From Vicinamibacterales bacterium (GTDB lineage: Bacteria > Acidobacteriota > Vicinamibacteria > Vicinamibacterales > 2-12-FULL-66-21), in assembly GCA_035699745.1 (NCBI GenBank), contig DASSPH010000083.1, positions 28,354-92,353 of the forward strand: DNA of 64,000 bases. The letters are read 5' to 3'. A program made the position numbers and the translations under genes. Below the pieces are notes generated by a model. The model worked only from the letters and a program-made list of their open reading frames with translations. It made no database searches and was not told the origin of the DNA. Positions within the stretch are counted from its first letter, which is position 1. Each line of letters opens with the position of its first letter. Below, in pieces: positions 54,696 through 64,000 of the stretch.

Positions 54696-56083
54696 GGCGT
54701 CCCGCGCGACCGGTAGAACGACTCGCGATCGAAGAGGTAACGGTAGACGATCGACGGCGCCTGCGCCGGGAGCGTCACCAACGCGTCATACGCGTTCTTC
54801 CGCGGCTCGAGCTTCTGCCGATCCATCAGCCCGGTGGCGAACTCGGCGCTGAGCGCGAGGTTCCAGTAGACGGCCAGGATCGTCACCGCCGCCAGGACGC
54901 GCCCGCCCTGGCGCGACCGGGCGCGAAGCGCGGCGCCGGCGGCGGCGTAGCCGATCACCAGCACCGCGGTGAGCGCGATGAACCGCCGCTGCCCGAAGCC
55001 GCCTGCGACCGTCCACGATTCGACGCTGCCGCTGACGTAGACCTGCAGAAGCGCCATCACGAGCAGTGAAACCGCCAGGGGCCTCTGCCGGATCGGCCGG
55101 TCGCTCCGGCGGTCAGCCAGCAGCGTCACGATCCCGGCCAGGGCGATCAGCGCCAGCGGCGTCCAGACGAAGAACCCGTGTTCGGGCGAGAACAGCACCT
55201 GCAGCGCGTGCGGCGACATCCAGTTCATCTTGCGTCCGACCGACGAATGCGGCCCGATGTGTCCGTTGAGCGCGCGGTACGCGAGCGCCTGCGGCAGGTA
55301 GACGAGCGCGAACACCGCCGCCGCGGTCGCCACGACTTGCGCGATGGACCTCGCGCGGTGCGCGTCCATGCGCGAGTCGTCGCGAGTCCGCAGGATCCGC
55401 AGGGCGAAGTCCACCGCCGGTCCGAGAATCAGAAACGCATCCTGCTCCCTGACCATCGCCATCAGCGCGCCTGACGCGGCGAGCGCCGCGGCGCCACGCG
55501 GCGTCCAGCTCCCGCGAACCCGCAGCCAGACGTAGATGAACGAGGCGACGGCGAACGCCGAGCAGGCGTGCGAGAACACGGGGGCCACGTACATGTAGAA
55601 AAGGAGCGGCGTGCCGAGCCAGACGGCCAGCGCGGCGCCGAACGCGTCGAGCTGCATCCGCCGCGCCGCGAGGATGGCGATCGTCAGCCCGAGAAAGCCG
55701 TAGACGGCCGATCCATATGCCACCGCCGCCACGTAGGGTTTCGAGTATCCGTCCACCGGCGCCCCGGTGATCCGCGCCGCGGCGTCACCGGCGGCATAGA
55801 ACGGCGCCCACAGGATCGCGCAGCCGATCGTGGCGAAGCTGATCCGCCGTCCCGTTTCCGTCTGGCGCTCCAGGAACGTCTCGCGGAAGCCGTCGTTCGC
55901 CGCCACGCCGCGGTCGTAGAAGTAGCGGTACTCGTTCTCGAACGACACGTCGCGGTCGAACCACAGCGATCGCAGGTAGGAGAAATACTGAATCTCGTCC
56001 GACGAGTAGAGGCGCGTGGTGACGGCCGGCAGCGAAAGCACGAACAGGCCGATCAGGATCAGCCAGCGGCGCTCAGCCTTCAC
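54692..56083 (-). CDS. GT-C-like multi-pass membrane protein, paralogue of 45110-47167
   Basis: 463 aa with ~10 helices. Luminal loop SSDEIQYFSYLRSLWFDRDV shares the FDRDV pattern with the protein at 45110-47167. First gene of the eight-gene coupled glycan operon. It lacks the C-terminal beta domain of its paralogue. Confidence 0.78.
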   Translation of the reverse strand: MKAERRWLILIGLFVLSLPAVTTRLYSSDEIQYFSYLRSLWFDRDVSFENEYRYFYDRGVAANDGFRETFLERQTETGRRISFATIGCAILWAPFYAAGDAAARITGAPVDGYSKPYVAAVAYGSAVYGFLGLTIAILAARRMQLDAFGAALAVWLGTPLLFYMYVAPVFSHACSAFAVASFIYVWLRVRGSWTPRGAAALAASGALMAMVREQDAFLILGPAVDFALRILRTRDDSRMDAHRARSIAQVVATAAAVFALVYLPQALAYRALNGHIGPHSSVGRKMNWMSPHALQVLFSPEHGFFVWTPLALIALAGIVTLLADRRSDRPIRQRPLAVSLLVMALLQVYVSGSVESWTVAGGFGQRRFIALTAVLVIGYAAAGAALRARSRQGGRVLAAVTILAVYWNLALSAEFATGLMDRQKLEPRKNAYDALVTLPAQAPSIVYRYLFDRESFYRSRGTP

Positions 56084-56100
56084 TCAGCACCCATGCCAGG

Positions 56101-56856
56101 CTAAGCACCCCACACCAGGAATTTCGCCACCTGCAGCAGGTTGAATCCGGCGTGCCCCACCATCGGCGCGGCGATCGAGCGGCGGCGCAGGAAGATCAGA
56201 CCCCAGAAGGCGCCGAGCACCGCGGTCGCGATCGCGACGTCCCGGCCCTGCTCCAGGTGCCCCAGCCCGAACAGGCAGCTGAAGATCACCAGTCCCGCCA
56301 TGCCGCCGCCGAGGAACCGTTCGAACCGGCGCAGGATGAAGCCGCGCTGGACCTCTTCCCGCACGCCGCCGGCGATCATCGCCACGAACGCGAAGACCAG
56401 CGCGTCGATCCGGGTGCGCGCCAGCTCCGCCAGCGGATTCTGCGGCACGTTGCGCAGCGAGGGCGCGACCAGCTGCACGGCGAGCAGCACCAGCACCACG
56501 ACGCCGAACGACGCCGGGACGAGCGCCAGGCCGACGAGCAGCTCGCGTCCGATCCGGCGGGCGCCGAACAGCTGCTCGCGGATCGACTCGCGGTGCGCCC
56601 GGAAGAAGAAGCACACCAGCCCGACCAGCAGCAGCGTGTCGAGGAGCGTCAGCGCGAACACGAATGGCGCGTTGAAGCGTCCGTCGGCGAGGCGCGGCTG
56701 CATGCCGAACGTGGCCAGCACGGTGACGATGACGATCTGGGTGGGGAAGCCGGAACAGAGAAGGACTTCGAGCGCTGCGGCGGCGCGCTCGACCGGCAGG
56801 ACCACCGGCGGCTGTACCGCCGGTGGTTCCATCATCTCGGGCGCTGGATCCAGCAC
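56101..56856 (-). CDS. CPBP family intramembrane metalloprotease
   Basis: 251 aa, about seven helices. CPBP/Abi motifs are EEVQRGFILRRFERF, FGLGHLEQGRD and HAGFNLLQV, corresponding to the glutamate pair and histidines of the family. It lies 17 bp upstream-adjacent to the glycan operon on the same strand. Role unknown. Confidence 0.88.
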   Translation of the reverse strand: MLDPAPEMMEPPAVQPPVVLPVERAAAALEVLLCSGFPTQIVIVTVLATFGMQPRLADGRFNAPFVFALTLLDTLLLVGLVCFFFRAHRESIREQLFGARRIGRELLVGLALVPASFGVVVLVLLAVQLVAPSLRNVPQNPLAELARTRIDALVFAFVAMIAGGVREEVQRGFILRRFERFLGGGMAGLVIFSCLFGLGHLEQGRDVAIATAVLGAFWGLIFLRRRSIAAPMVGHAGFNLLQVAKFLVWGA

Positions 56857-56896
56857 CCGCCGATCTTACGTCACGGCAAACGGCGAGCCGCGAACT

Positions 56897-57661
56897 TTAC
56901 GAGCGCACCGGCACGCGGACGGTGAGCGGCGCCGTCAACCTCACGGACAGGTTCGCGCCCTGGCCGAGGCGGACTTCCTTGCCGCGCGTCGAGAGCACGT
57001 AGCCGGTGCCCGCCGCGCCGCCGATGACCGCGCCCTTGCGCGCCGCCCCCTTGCCGCCGGCGACGCGGCCGATGACGGCCCCGGCGGCGGCGGGCGCGAC
57101 GATCTTCAGCGCGTCCTGCTGCTTGGTGGCCGGCGCCAGCCGCGAGATCTGCGCCGTGCTGATCCGGGAGGTCCCTTCACCCGGTGTGTCGATCCGCGTG
57201 AAGCGCAGCGCGATCAGACCGCGCCCCTTGACCCGCCCGGGCCGCTGCGCCTGCGTGACGTGGCCGCTCAGCCGCGTCCCCGCGGGGAGCACCTCTACGC
57301 CGTTCGAGCGAACCGCCGCGCGCAGCCGCCCTTCCACGGGCTGTTCGACGCGGCTGATGTCCGAGCCGACCGACGTCAGCAGGTCGATGGGCAGGACCGT
57401 GCCCGCCGGCAGCGTCACTTCCCGGTACGCGACCCCGTTCGCCGCCGCGTCCGGTGCCGGAGCGGCCGGCGTTGCCGTGGCGGCCGCAGCCGGGCTGGCC
57501 GCGGCTGGCGCAGCCGATGCATCACCCGCCGTTGCAGCTGGGCCAGCGGCCGCTGTACTCTCGGCCGGTTTCGCGGAGGACGCCTCGGCAGTTCCCTGCG
57601 GTGCCGCCGAGCACGCGGCCGTCAGTGCCAAAACCCCTGTAAACGCGATGAACCTTTTCAT
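56897..57661 (-). CDS. Lipoprotein with glycine-zipper-like segment
   Basis: 254 aa, lipobox LTAACS, then an Ala/Pro/Thr-rich stretch to about residue 75. A beta domain (PAGTVLPIDLLTSVGSDISR) is followed by a Gly-zipper-like segment (AAGAVIGRVAGGKGAA...GAVIGGAAGTG) and a C-terminal domain. No known activity. Divergent from the second NtrC gene across a 124-bp gap. Confidence 0.75.
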   Translation of the reverse strand: MKRFIAFTGVLALTAACSAAPQGTAEASSAKPAESTAAAGPAATAGDASAAPAAASPAAAATATPAAPAPDAAANGVAYREVTLPAGTVLPIDLLTSVGSDISRVEQPVEGRLRAAVRSNGVEVLPAGTRLSGHVTQAQRPGRVKGRGLIALRFTRIDTPGEGTSRISTAQISRLAPATKQQDALKIVAPAAAGAVIGRVAGGKGAARKGAVIGGAAGTGYVLSTRGKEVRLGQGANLSVRLTAPLTVRVPVRS

Positions 57662-57785
57662 AATGGAGGGTATCGTGCAAGGGTACTGCCATCTCGAGTG
57701 CGGCTGGGTTTACCTGCGTTTCTGCACAGCTGGGAGCACGATCAACCCGGCTCCGATGTAAATTTTTCCTGCTAAACTCAAAATT

Positions 57786-59189
57786 GTGGCTACTTTGTCC
57801 GAGACCGATCAAACGAATCCCACCGCGGTAACCGACGAACGCGTGCTGATCGTCGAGGACGATCCCGCGACCCGGGTCGGGTTGTCGGAGCTCGTCAGCG
57901 CGTGGGGTTTCCAGACCGAGGCGGCCGCCAACGGCGAAGAGGCGCTCCAGAAGATCACGTCGTTCCGGCCGGCGATCATCGTGTCGGACCTCGTGATGCC
58001 GCGCATGGGCGGCATCGAGCTGCTCCGCGCCGTGAAGGATCAGCTCTCCGACCTGACGCTCATCCTGCTCACCGCCCAGGGCACCGTCGAGTCCGCGGTC
58101 GAAGCCATCAAGGAAGGGGCGTACGACTACCTCAGTAAGCCGGTCGACCCCTCGCGCCTCCGCATTCTCCTGCAGAAGGCGGTCGAGCGGCAGGAGACGC
58201 TGCGCGAGGTCAAGACGCTCCGCCGCCAGCTCCGCGAGCAGGGCTCGTTCGGCCGCATCATCGGCAACAGCCCGAGCATTCGCAGCGTCTACCGCATCAT
58301 CGAGCAGGCGGCGCCGACCAACGCGTCCGTCCTCATCTGGGGAGAGTCGGGCACCGGCAAGGAGCTGGTCGCGCAGACCATCCACGAGCTCAGCCCGCGC
58401 GCCTCGTTCCCGTTCGTCGCGATCAACTGCGCCGCGATCCCGGAGACGCTCCTCGAGAGCGAGATCTTCGGCCACGAGAAGGGGGCGTTCACCGGCGCGC
58501 ACGATCGCCGCACCGGCGTCTTCGAGCTGGCGCACCGCGGCACGCTGTTCCTCGACGAGATCGCCGAGATGCAGCCGGCCACGCAGGTGAAGCTGCTGCG
58601 CGTGCTGCAGGAGCGCAGCTTCCGGCGGCTCGGCGGCCGCCAGGAGCAGACCGTCGACGTGCGCGTCATCGCCGCGACCAACCTCAATCCCACCGAAGCG
58701 GTGAAGTCCGGCAAGCTCCGCGAGGATCTGTATTACCGCCTCAACGTCTTCGCCATCGAGCTGCCGCCGCTGCGCGATCGCCGCGAAGACGTGCCGCTGC
58801 TGATTCAGCGCTTCCTCAACGAGTTCAACAGCGTCAACGAGAAGGCGGTCAAGGCCATCGATCAGGACGCGATGCACGTGCTCGAGCAGTACCCGTGGCC
58901 GGGGAACATCCGCGAGCTGCGCAACATCATCGAGCGCGCCACCATCCTCGCCGAAGGGGACTTCATCGAGACCCGCCATCTGCCGCCGCTGCTCGTCTCG
59001 CGGGGCGAGGAAACGCTCCCGACGATGACGCTCACGCCGGGGACGACGGTCGACGAGGCGGAGCGGCGGTTGATCCTGCTGACCCTGGATCACACCCGCA
59101 ACAACAAGACCCGCGCCGCCGAGATCCTGGGCATCTCGCTCAAGACGCTGCACAACAAGTTGAATCGGATGAAGGAAGAGGGCGCCTGA
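57786..59189 (+). CDS. NtrC-family sigma-54 response regulator, second copy
   Basis: 467 aa, GTG start. Receiver with [19 protein letters not shown] opening and Asp in [16 protein letters not shown]+ domain with [19 protein letters not shown], the GAFTGA loop and [16 protein letters not shown]-terminal Fis-type HTH ending [20 protein letters not shown]. Its kinase is downstream across a repeat. Confidence 0.94.
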   Translation: MATLSETDQTNPTAVTDERVLIVEDDPATRVGLSELVSAWGFQTEAAANGEEALQKITSFRPAIIVSDLVMPRMGGIELLRAVKDQLSDLTLILLTAQGTVESAVEAIKEGAYDYLSKPVDPSRLRILLQKAVERQETLREVKTLRRQLREQGSFGRIIGNSPSIRSVYRIIEQAAPTNASVLIWGESGTGKELVAQTIHELSPRASFPFVAINCAAIPETLLESEIFGHEKGAFTGAHDRRTGVFELAHRGTLFLDEIAEMQPATQVKLLRVLQERSFRRLGGRQEQTVDVRVIAATNLNPTEAVKSGKLREDLYYRLNVFAIELPPLRDRREDVPLLIQRFLNEFNSVNEKAVKAIDQDAMHVLEQYPWPGNIRELRNIIERATILAEGDFIETRHLPPLLVSRGEETLPTMTLTPGTTVDEAERRLILLTLDHTRNNKTRAAEILGISLKTLHNKLNRMKEEGA

Positions 59190-59191
59190 AT

Positions 59192-59379
59192 CGATCGGGC
59201 CATCGGGCCATCGGGCCATCGGGCCATCGGGTGATCGGGCCATCGGGTGATCGGGCCATCGGGTGATCGAGTAATCTAAGGCGCCCGGTCGTCCGATATC
59301 CCGATCGCCGGATCGCCCGATCACCAGATCGCCCGATCGTCCGATCACCCGATCACCGGATCACCCGATCACCCGATTC
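59192..59379. repeat. Long inverted array of GGGCCATCG/GGTGATCGG units between regulator and kinase
   Basis: About nine units of ~9 bp (59192-59274) are followed by the complementary CCGATCACC/CCGATCGCC units (59286-59379). The arms can form a long imperfect hairpin that would lie in the mRNA between the two genes. Confidence 0.9.
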
Positions 59380-59384
59380 TTTCT

Positions 59385-61232
59385 GTGTCCATCAAGTCGC
59401 GTCAGGTCGCCGGCGTCACCTCCCTGGTGGTGGTCATCGTCGCGGCGCTGTCGGCCTACCATCTCGCGACGCTCGCGCGTCTGAGCCTGACCGAAACCGC
59501 CTCGCGCGGCGACATGCTGCGGCAGGCCATCTATCAACGCGCCTTCGACGTCGTCCCCATGGCGAAGGATCCGTATACCGCGCTGCAGCAGGACGGCGGC
59601 ATCCGCGCGCTGCTCGAATCGGCGGCCGGATACTCGCCGAACGTGACGTATGCGGCGATCGTGAATCGCGACGGCATCGCCTTCGCGCACAGCTTCAAGA
59701 GCGAGCAGGGGCAGCGCGTTCCGGATCAGGAGGACCTGACCAAGGTCCTCAACCGCAGTGCGTTCGAGCTGCTGCGCGCCCTGTATTCGGACCAGACCTT
59801 CGAGGTGCGGCAGCAGCTGCTCTTCGGCGAGCAGGAATCGGCGACGATCAAGATCGGCATCTCGACCCTGCTGGTGAAGAACGAGCTGCAGGAGGCGTTC
59901 CGGCTCGCGGCGCGGAACGTCGTGCTCGCGTTGTTGATCTCCACTGCCGTGGCGATGCTGCTCGCGCAGTGGATGCTGCGGCCGATCCACGTCATCCAGA
60001 GCGGCCTGACGCGGCTGGGACGCGGCGAGCTGGACGTGCGGCTGGAGCTGCCCGACGGCGCCGAGTTCAAGGATCTGGGGAGTTCGTTCGACGCGGTCAG
60101 CGCGCAGCTCTCCGAATCGCGGGCCAAGGCGCTGACCTCTGCGACCGACTTCGAGTCCGTCGTCGAGAACCTCGAGGATGCCGTCGCCCTGTTCAGTCCC
60201 GACGGCAAGCTGATCTTCTGCAATCCGGCGATGGCGACCGTGCTGCCGCAGTTCGCGACGTCGCCGACGCGGCACCTCGCCGAGATGGCGCCGGAAATCG
60301 ATCCCATCCGATCGCTGATCGAGCGCACGCTCGACTCGCATCAGCCGCAGGGGCCGCTGACCCAGGCGGAAGACAAGAGCGGCGAGCTGCTCCTGATGAC
60401 GCACCCGATCGACGACGGGCACGGCACGTTCGTCGGCGCGATGCTGGTGGCGCGCAATCTCGGCTTCATGACGCAGGTGCACTCGACGCTGAACTACTCG
60501 CGCAAGCTGGCGGCGCTCGGGCGGCTGATGGCCGGGGTCGCGCACGAAGTGAAGAATCCGCTCAACGCGATGACGATTCACCTCGAGCTGCTCAGGAGCA
60601 AGATCGCGCGCGCGGCGACGCCGGCCGCCGCGGCCGCCGGGCGCGGCGGGCCCGCGGGGGGGCGCGACCTCGCCGTCGCGTCGCCGGCGCAGGACATCAC
60701 CAAGCACGTCGACATCATCGCCGCCGAGATCCAGCGGCTCGATCAGGTGCTCAACGGATTCCTCCGCTTCGCGCGCCCCGACGAGCTGAAGCTGCAGCCG
60801 GTGCATCTCTCGACGGTGGTGAGCGACGTGGTGACGACGGTGACGCCCGAGGCGGAGGCGCGGCGGATCAGCGTGCGGCACGACTGCCCGCGCGATCTGC
60901 CGGAGATCAACGCCGACCCGGCCATGATCCGGCAGGCGCTGCTGAATCTCGCGCTGAACGGCTGCCAGGCGATGGCCGACGGCGGCACGCTGCGCATCAA
61001 CTGCCACGCGTCCGGACGGCGCGTGCACGTCGACGTCGAAGACACCGGCGTGGGGATCCCGCCGGAGAACCTGCAGAAGATTTTCGATCTGTACTTCACC
61101 ACCAAGGAGAAGGGCAGCGGCATCGGGCTGTCGATGGTCTACCGCATCGTGCAGCTGCACGACGGCGAGGTGGAAGTGCAGAGCACCCCCGGGCGCGGCA
61201 CCCGTTTTCGTCTGGCGTTTCCCAAGGCGTAA
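59385..61232 (+). CDS. Membrane sensor histidine kinase
   Basis: 615 aa, GTG start. TM1 (VTSLVVVIVAALSAYHLATL), a ~140-residue extracytoplasmic sensor, TM2 (VVLALLISTAVAMLLAQWML), HAMP, PAS, HisKA (GVAHEVKNPLNAMTIHLELL) and HATPase_c (LALNGCQAMADGG, DTGVGIPPENLQKIFDLYF, GSGIGLSMVYRIV). An Ala/Gly-rich insert of ~25 residues splits the two dimerisation helices. Partner of the NtrC regulator upstream. Confidence 0.93.
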   Translation: MSIKSRQVAGVTSLVVVIVAALSAYHLATLARLSLTETASRGDMLRQAIYQRAFDVVPMAKDPYTALQQDGGIRALLESAAGYSPNVTYAAIVNRDGIAFAHSFKSEQGQRVPDQEDLTKVLNRSAFELLRALYSDQTFEVRQQLLFGEQESATIKIGISTLLVKNELQEAFRLAARNVVLALLISTAVAMLLAQWMLRPIHVIQSGLTRLGRGELDVRLELPDGAEFKDLGSSFDAVSAQLSESRAKALTSATDFESVVENLEDAVALFSPDGKLIFCNPAMATVLPQFATSPTRHLAEMAPEIDPIRSLIERTLDSHQPQGPLTQAEDKSGELLLMTHPIDDGHGTFVGAMLVARNLGFMTQVHSTLNYSRKLAALGRLMAGVAHEVKNPLNAMTIHLELLRSKIARAATPAAAAAGRGGPAGGRDLAVASPAQDITKHVDIIAAEIQRLDQVLNGFLRFARPDELKLQPVHLSTVVSDVVTTVTPEAEARRISVRHDCPRDLPEINADPAMIRQALLNLALNGCQAMADGGTLRINCHASGRRVHVDVEDTGVGIPPENLQKIFDLYFTTKEKGSGIGLSMVYRIVQLHDGEVEVQSTPGRGTRFRLAFPKA

Positions 61233-61257
61233 CGCGGTAGAATCATTCGATACACAC

Positions 61258-61866
61258 ATGATGTTGATGAGGCGGCTCGTCTGGGCGTTGCCGGCGATGC
61301 TCCTGCTCCCGATGCTTTCGGGCTGCGCGGCCCTGTCCGCCCGCAGCAAGGCCCCCGAGCTGCCGCCGATGAACGTGCCTCCGCCGCCCCCCCGGCTGAT
61401 CGAGCCGGCGCCCGAGCCGCTGCCCGAACCGGTGGCCGACCTGCCGGCTGCTCCGCCCGCCTCGCCGGTGACGCGGGGCACGTCGCGGCCGCCGACGTCA
61501 CGACCGGCCGCTCCCCAGGACACGAGGCCGGCGGATCCGAAGCCGGCCGAGGCGGCGCCGCCGCCGGTGCAAGAGCCGGCGCCCGTGCCGCAGCCACCGC
61601 CCCAGCCGGCGCCGCAGCTCCGGACCCCGCAGACGGCCGACTCGGGCAACGCCGAGAAGAACATCCGCGCCACCCTGGATCGCGCCCGCTCGCTGCTCTC
61701 GAACGTCGATTACCGGCTGCTGAATTCCGAGCGGAAGAAGGCGTACGACGACTCCAACCGGTTCATCAAGGAATCGGAAGACAAGCTGAAAGAGGGGAAC
61801 TTCGTGTTCGCCGAGGCGGTGGCCATCAAGGCCGAGCGGCTCGCGAAGGAACTCGCCGGAAAATAG
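61258..61866 (+). CDS. Pro-rich lipoprotein
   Basis: 202 aa. Lipobox LPMLSGC, a long Pro/Ala-rich region to about residue 130, then a helical C-terminus (IRATLDRARSLLSNVDYRLL...FVFAEAVAIKAERLAKELAG). A -10-like TAGAAT precedes it by ~20 bp. No known function; may be coupled with the kinase operon. Confidence 0.75.
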   Translation: MMLMRRLVWALPAMLLLPMLSGCAALSARSKAPELPPMNVPPPPPRLIEPAPEPLPEPVADLPAAPPASPVTRGTSRPPTSRPAAPQDTRPADPKPAEAAPPPVQEPAPVPQPPPQPAPQLRTPQTADSGNAEKNIRATLDRARSLLSNVDYRLLNSERKKAYDDSNRFIKESEDKLKEGNFVFAEAVAIKAERLAKELAGK

Positions 61867-61944
61867 GCAGCTCGGCGTTTAAATAGGGCACCCGCAGAAA
61901 GTTAACGCCAATTGTCAACATCTTGCGCCTGACCTAATCGAGGC

Positions 61945-61960
61945 GCACAATATGTTGTAG
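61945..61960. promoter_or_regulatory. Weak candidate NrdR box
   Basis: ACAATATGTTGT (61947-61958) is similar to the NrdR-box core. Only one copy is visible and the partner box at the usual spacing is not convincing. Confidence 0.3.
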
Positions 61961-61968
61961 ATCACCGC

Positions 61969-61997
61969 TTGACATCCACGTAAACGGGGTCCATATT
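61969..61997 (+). promoter_or_regulatory. Candidate sigma-70-type promoter of nrdJ
   Basis: A perfect TTGACA (61969-61974), a 17-nt spacer and CATATT (61992-61997). It lies about 175 bp upstream of the nrdJ ATG in the 306-bp gap 61867-62172, which otherwise holds the palindromic element at 62021. Confidence 0.5.
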
Positions 61998-62020
61998 TGT
62001 CCGCCAGCGCGACGGTCGGC

Positions 62021-62054
62021 TTGTCCGCCGGAGCCCGGACGGGCGAAGGCGGAA
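62021..62054. repeat. Palindromic element in nrdJ leader
   Basis: TCCGCC (62024-62029) pairs with GGCGGA (62048-62053), with an inner GCCC/GGGC stem. Similar TTGTCCGCC starts occur at 61997 and 62021. Confidence 0.6.
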
Positions 62055-62172
62055 CACGGGGCATCCCAGCCCCCGGGACTTGCCGGAAGTCACGCGATCC
62101 AGATCAAAGTTTTTTCGTCGGGGCCGACCCGTGGGGACGGGTGTAGGCCGCGCATTGGGCGGAGGGATGAAC

Positions 62173-64000
<1,828 letters not shown>

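Noticed and set aside
61867..62172. Cobalamin riboswitch before the B12-dependent reductase
   Set aside because: No convincing B12-box (GCCACTG) and the palindrome explains the GC-rich part.

Overview
The window is 64 kb of very GC-rich, gene-dense bacterial chromosome. No rRNA, tRNA, CRISPR array, prophage or insertion sequence was recognised. The lineage is inferred from overall character, not from a marker search: Gram-negative envelope genes (TamB, Omp85, PEGA, SPOR and many lipoproteins), two NtrC-type systems, a B12-dependent ribonucleotide reductase, and abundant short palindromic and tandem repeats. Together these suggest Acidobacteriota, perhaps the Vicinamibacteria.

Layout. 1-3639 (minus): nadD (cut by the window edge), obgE, rpmA, rplU, then a lipoprotein and a TPR protein. 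3907-9887 (plus): dprA, topA, trmFO, xerC. In many bacteria this set continues directly into hslV-hslU, but here hslVU lies 19 kb away (29076-30995). The interval 9888-28847 holds an NtrC regulator and kinase, an ABC-F ATPase with a tandem-repeat linker, a fibre/pilus-like locus (15097-20476: four pilin-like secreted proteins, a PapD-like chaperone, a large barrel protein ending in a SPOR domain), a two-component pair whose regulator fuses an excisionase-type HTH to a receiver domain, an ECF sigma/anti-sigma pair, a permease and a PEGA protein.

30998-37405 (plus): an LptM-like lipoprotein with Fn3-like segments, an FAH-family enzyme, a transaldolase-like aldolase, and a three-gene biotin-dependent acyl-CoA carboxylase (carboxyltransferase, biotin carboxylase, BCCP). 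37402-45135 (plus): an outer-membrane module of TamB, a seven-POTRA Omp85 protein and a SurA-like protein. 45110-56083 (minus): eight tightly coupled genes for surface glycan assembly (three GT-C-like membrane proteins, four GT4 glycosyltransferases, one methyltransferase). 56101-57661 (minus): a CPBP protease and a lipoprotein. 57786-61866 (plus): a second NtrC regulator with its membrane kinase, and a lipoprotein. 62173-end: nrdJ, running off the window.

Two sequence themes run across the window. First, short palindromic elements lie in frame inside conserved genes (dprA, trmFO, xerC, ABC-F, nrdJ) or form the end of one. Second, degenerate 7-18 bp tandem repeats, sometimes in inverted pairs, sit at gene junctions (near 471, 2418, 7544, 9891, 27716, 31011, 35281, 44507, 59192), and several supply the N-terminus of the next gene. 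The most system-like novelty is the fibre locus with its SPOR-bearing barrel and nearby HTH-receiver regulator.
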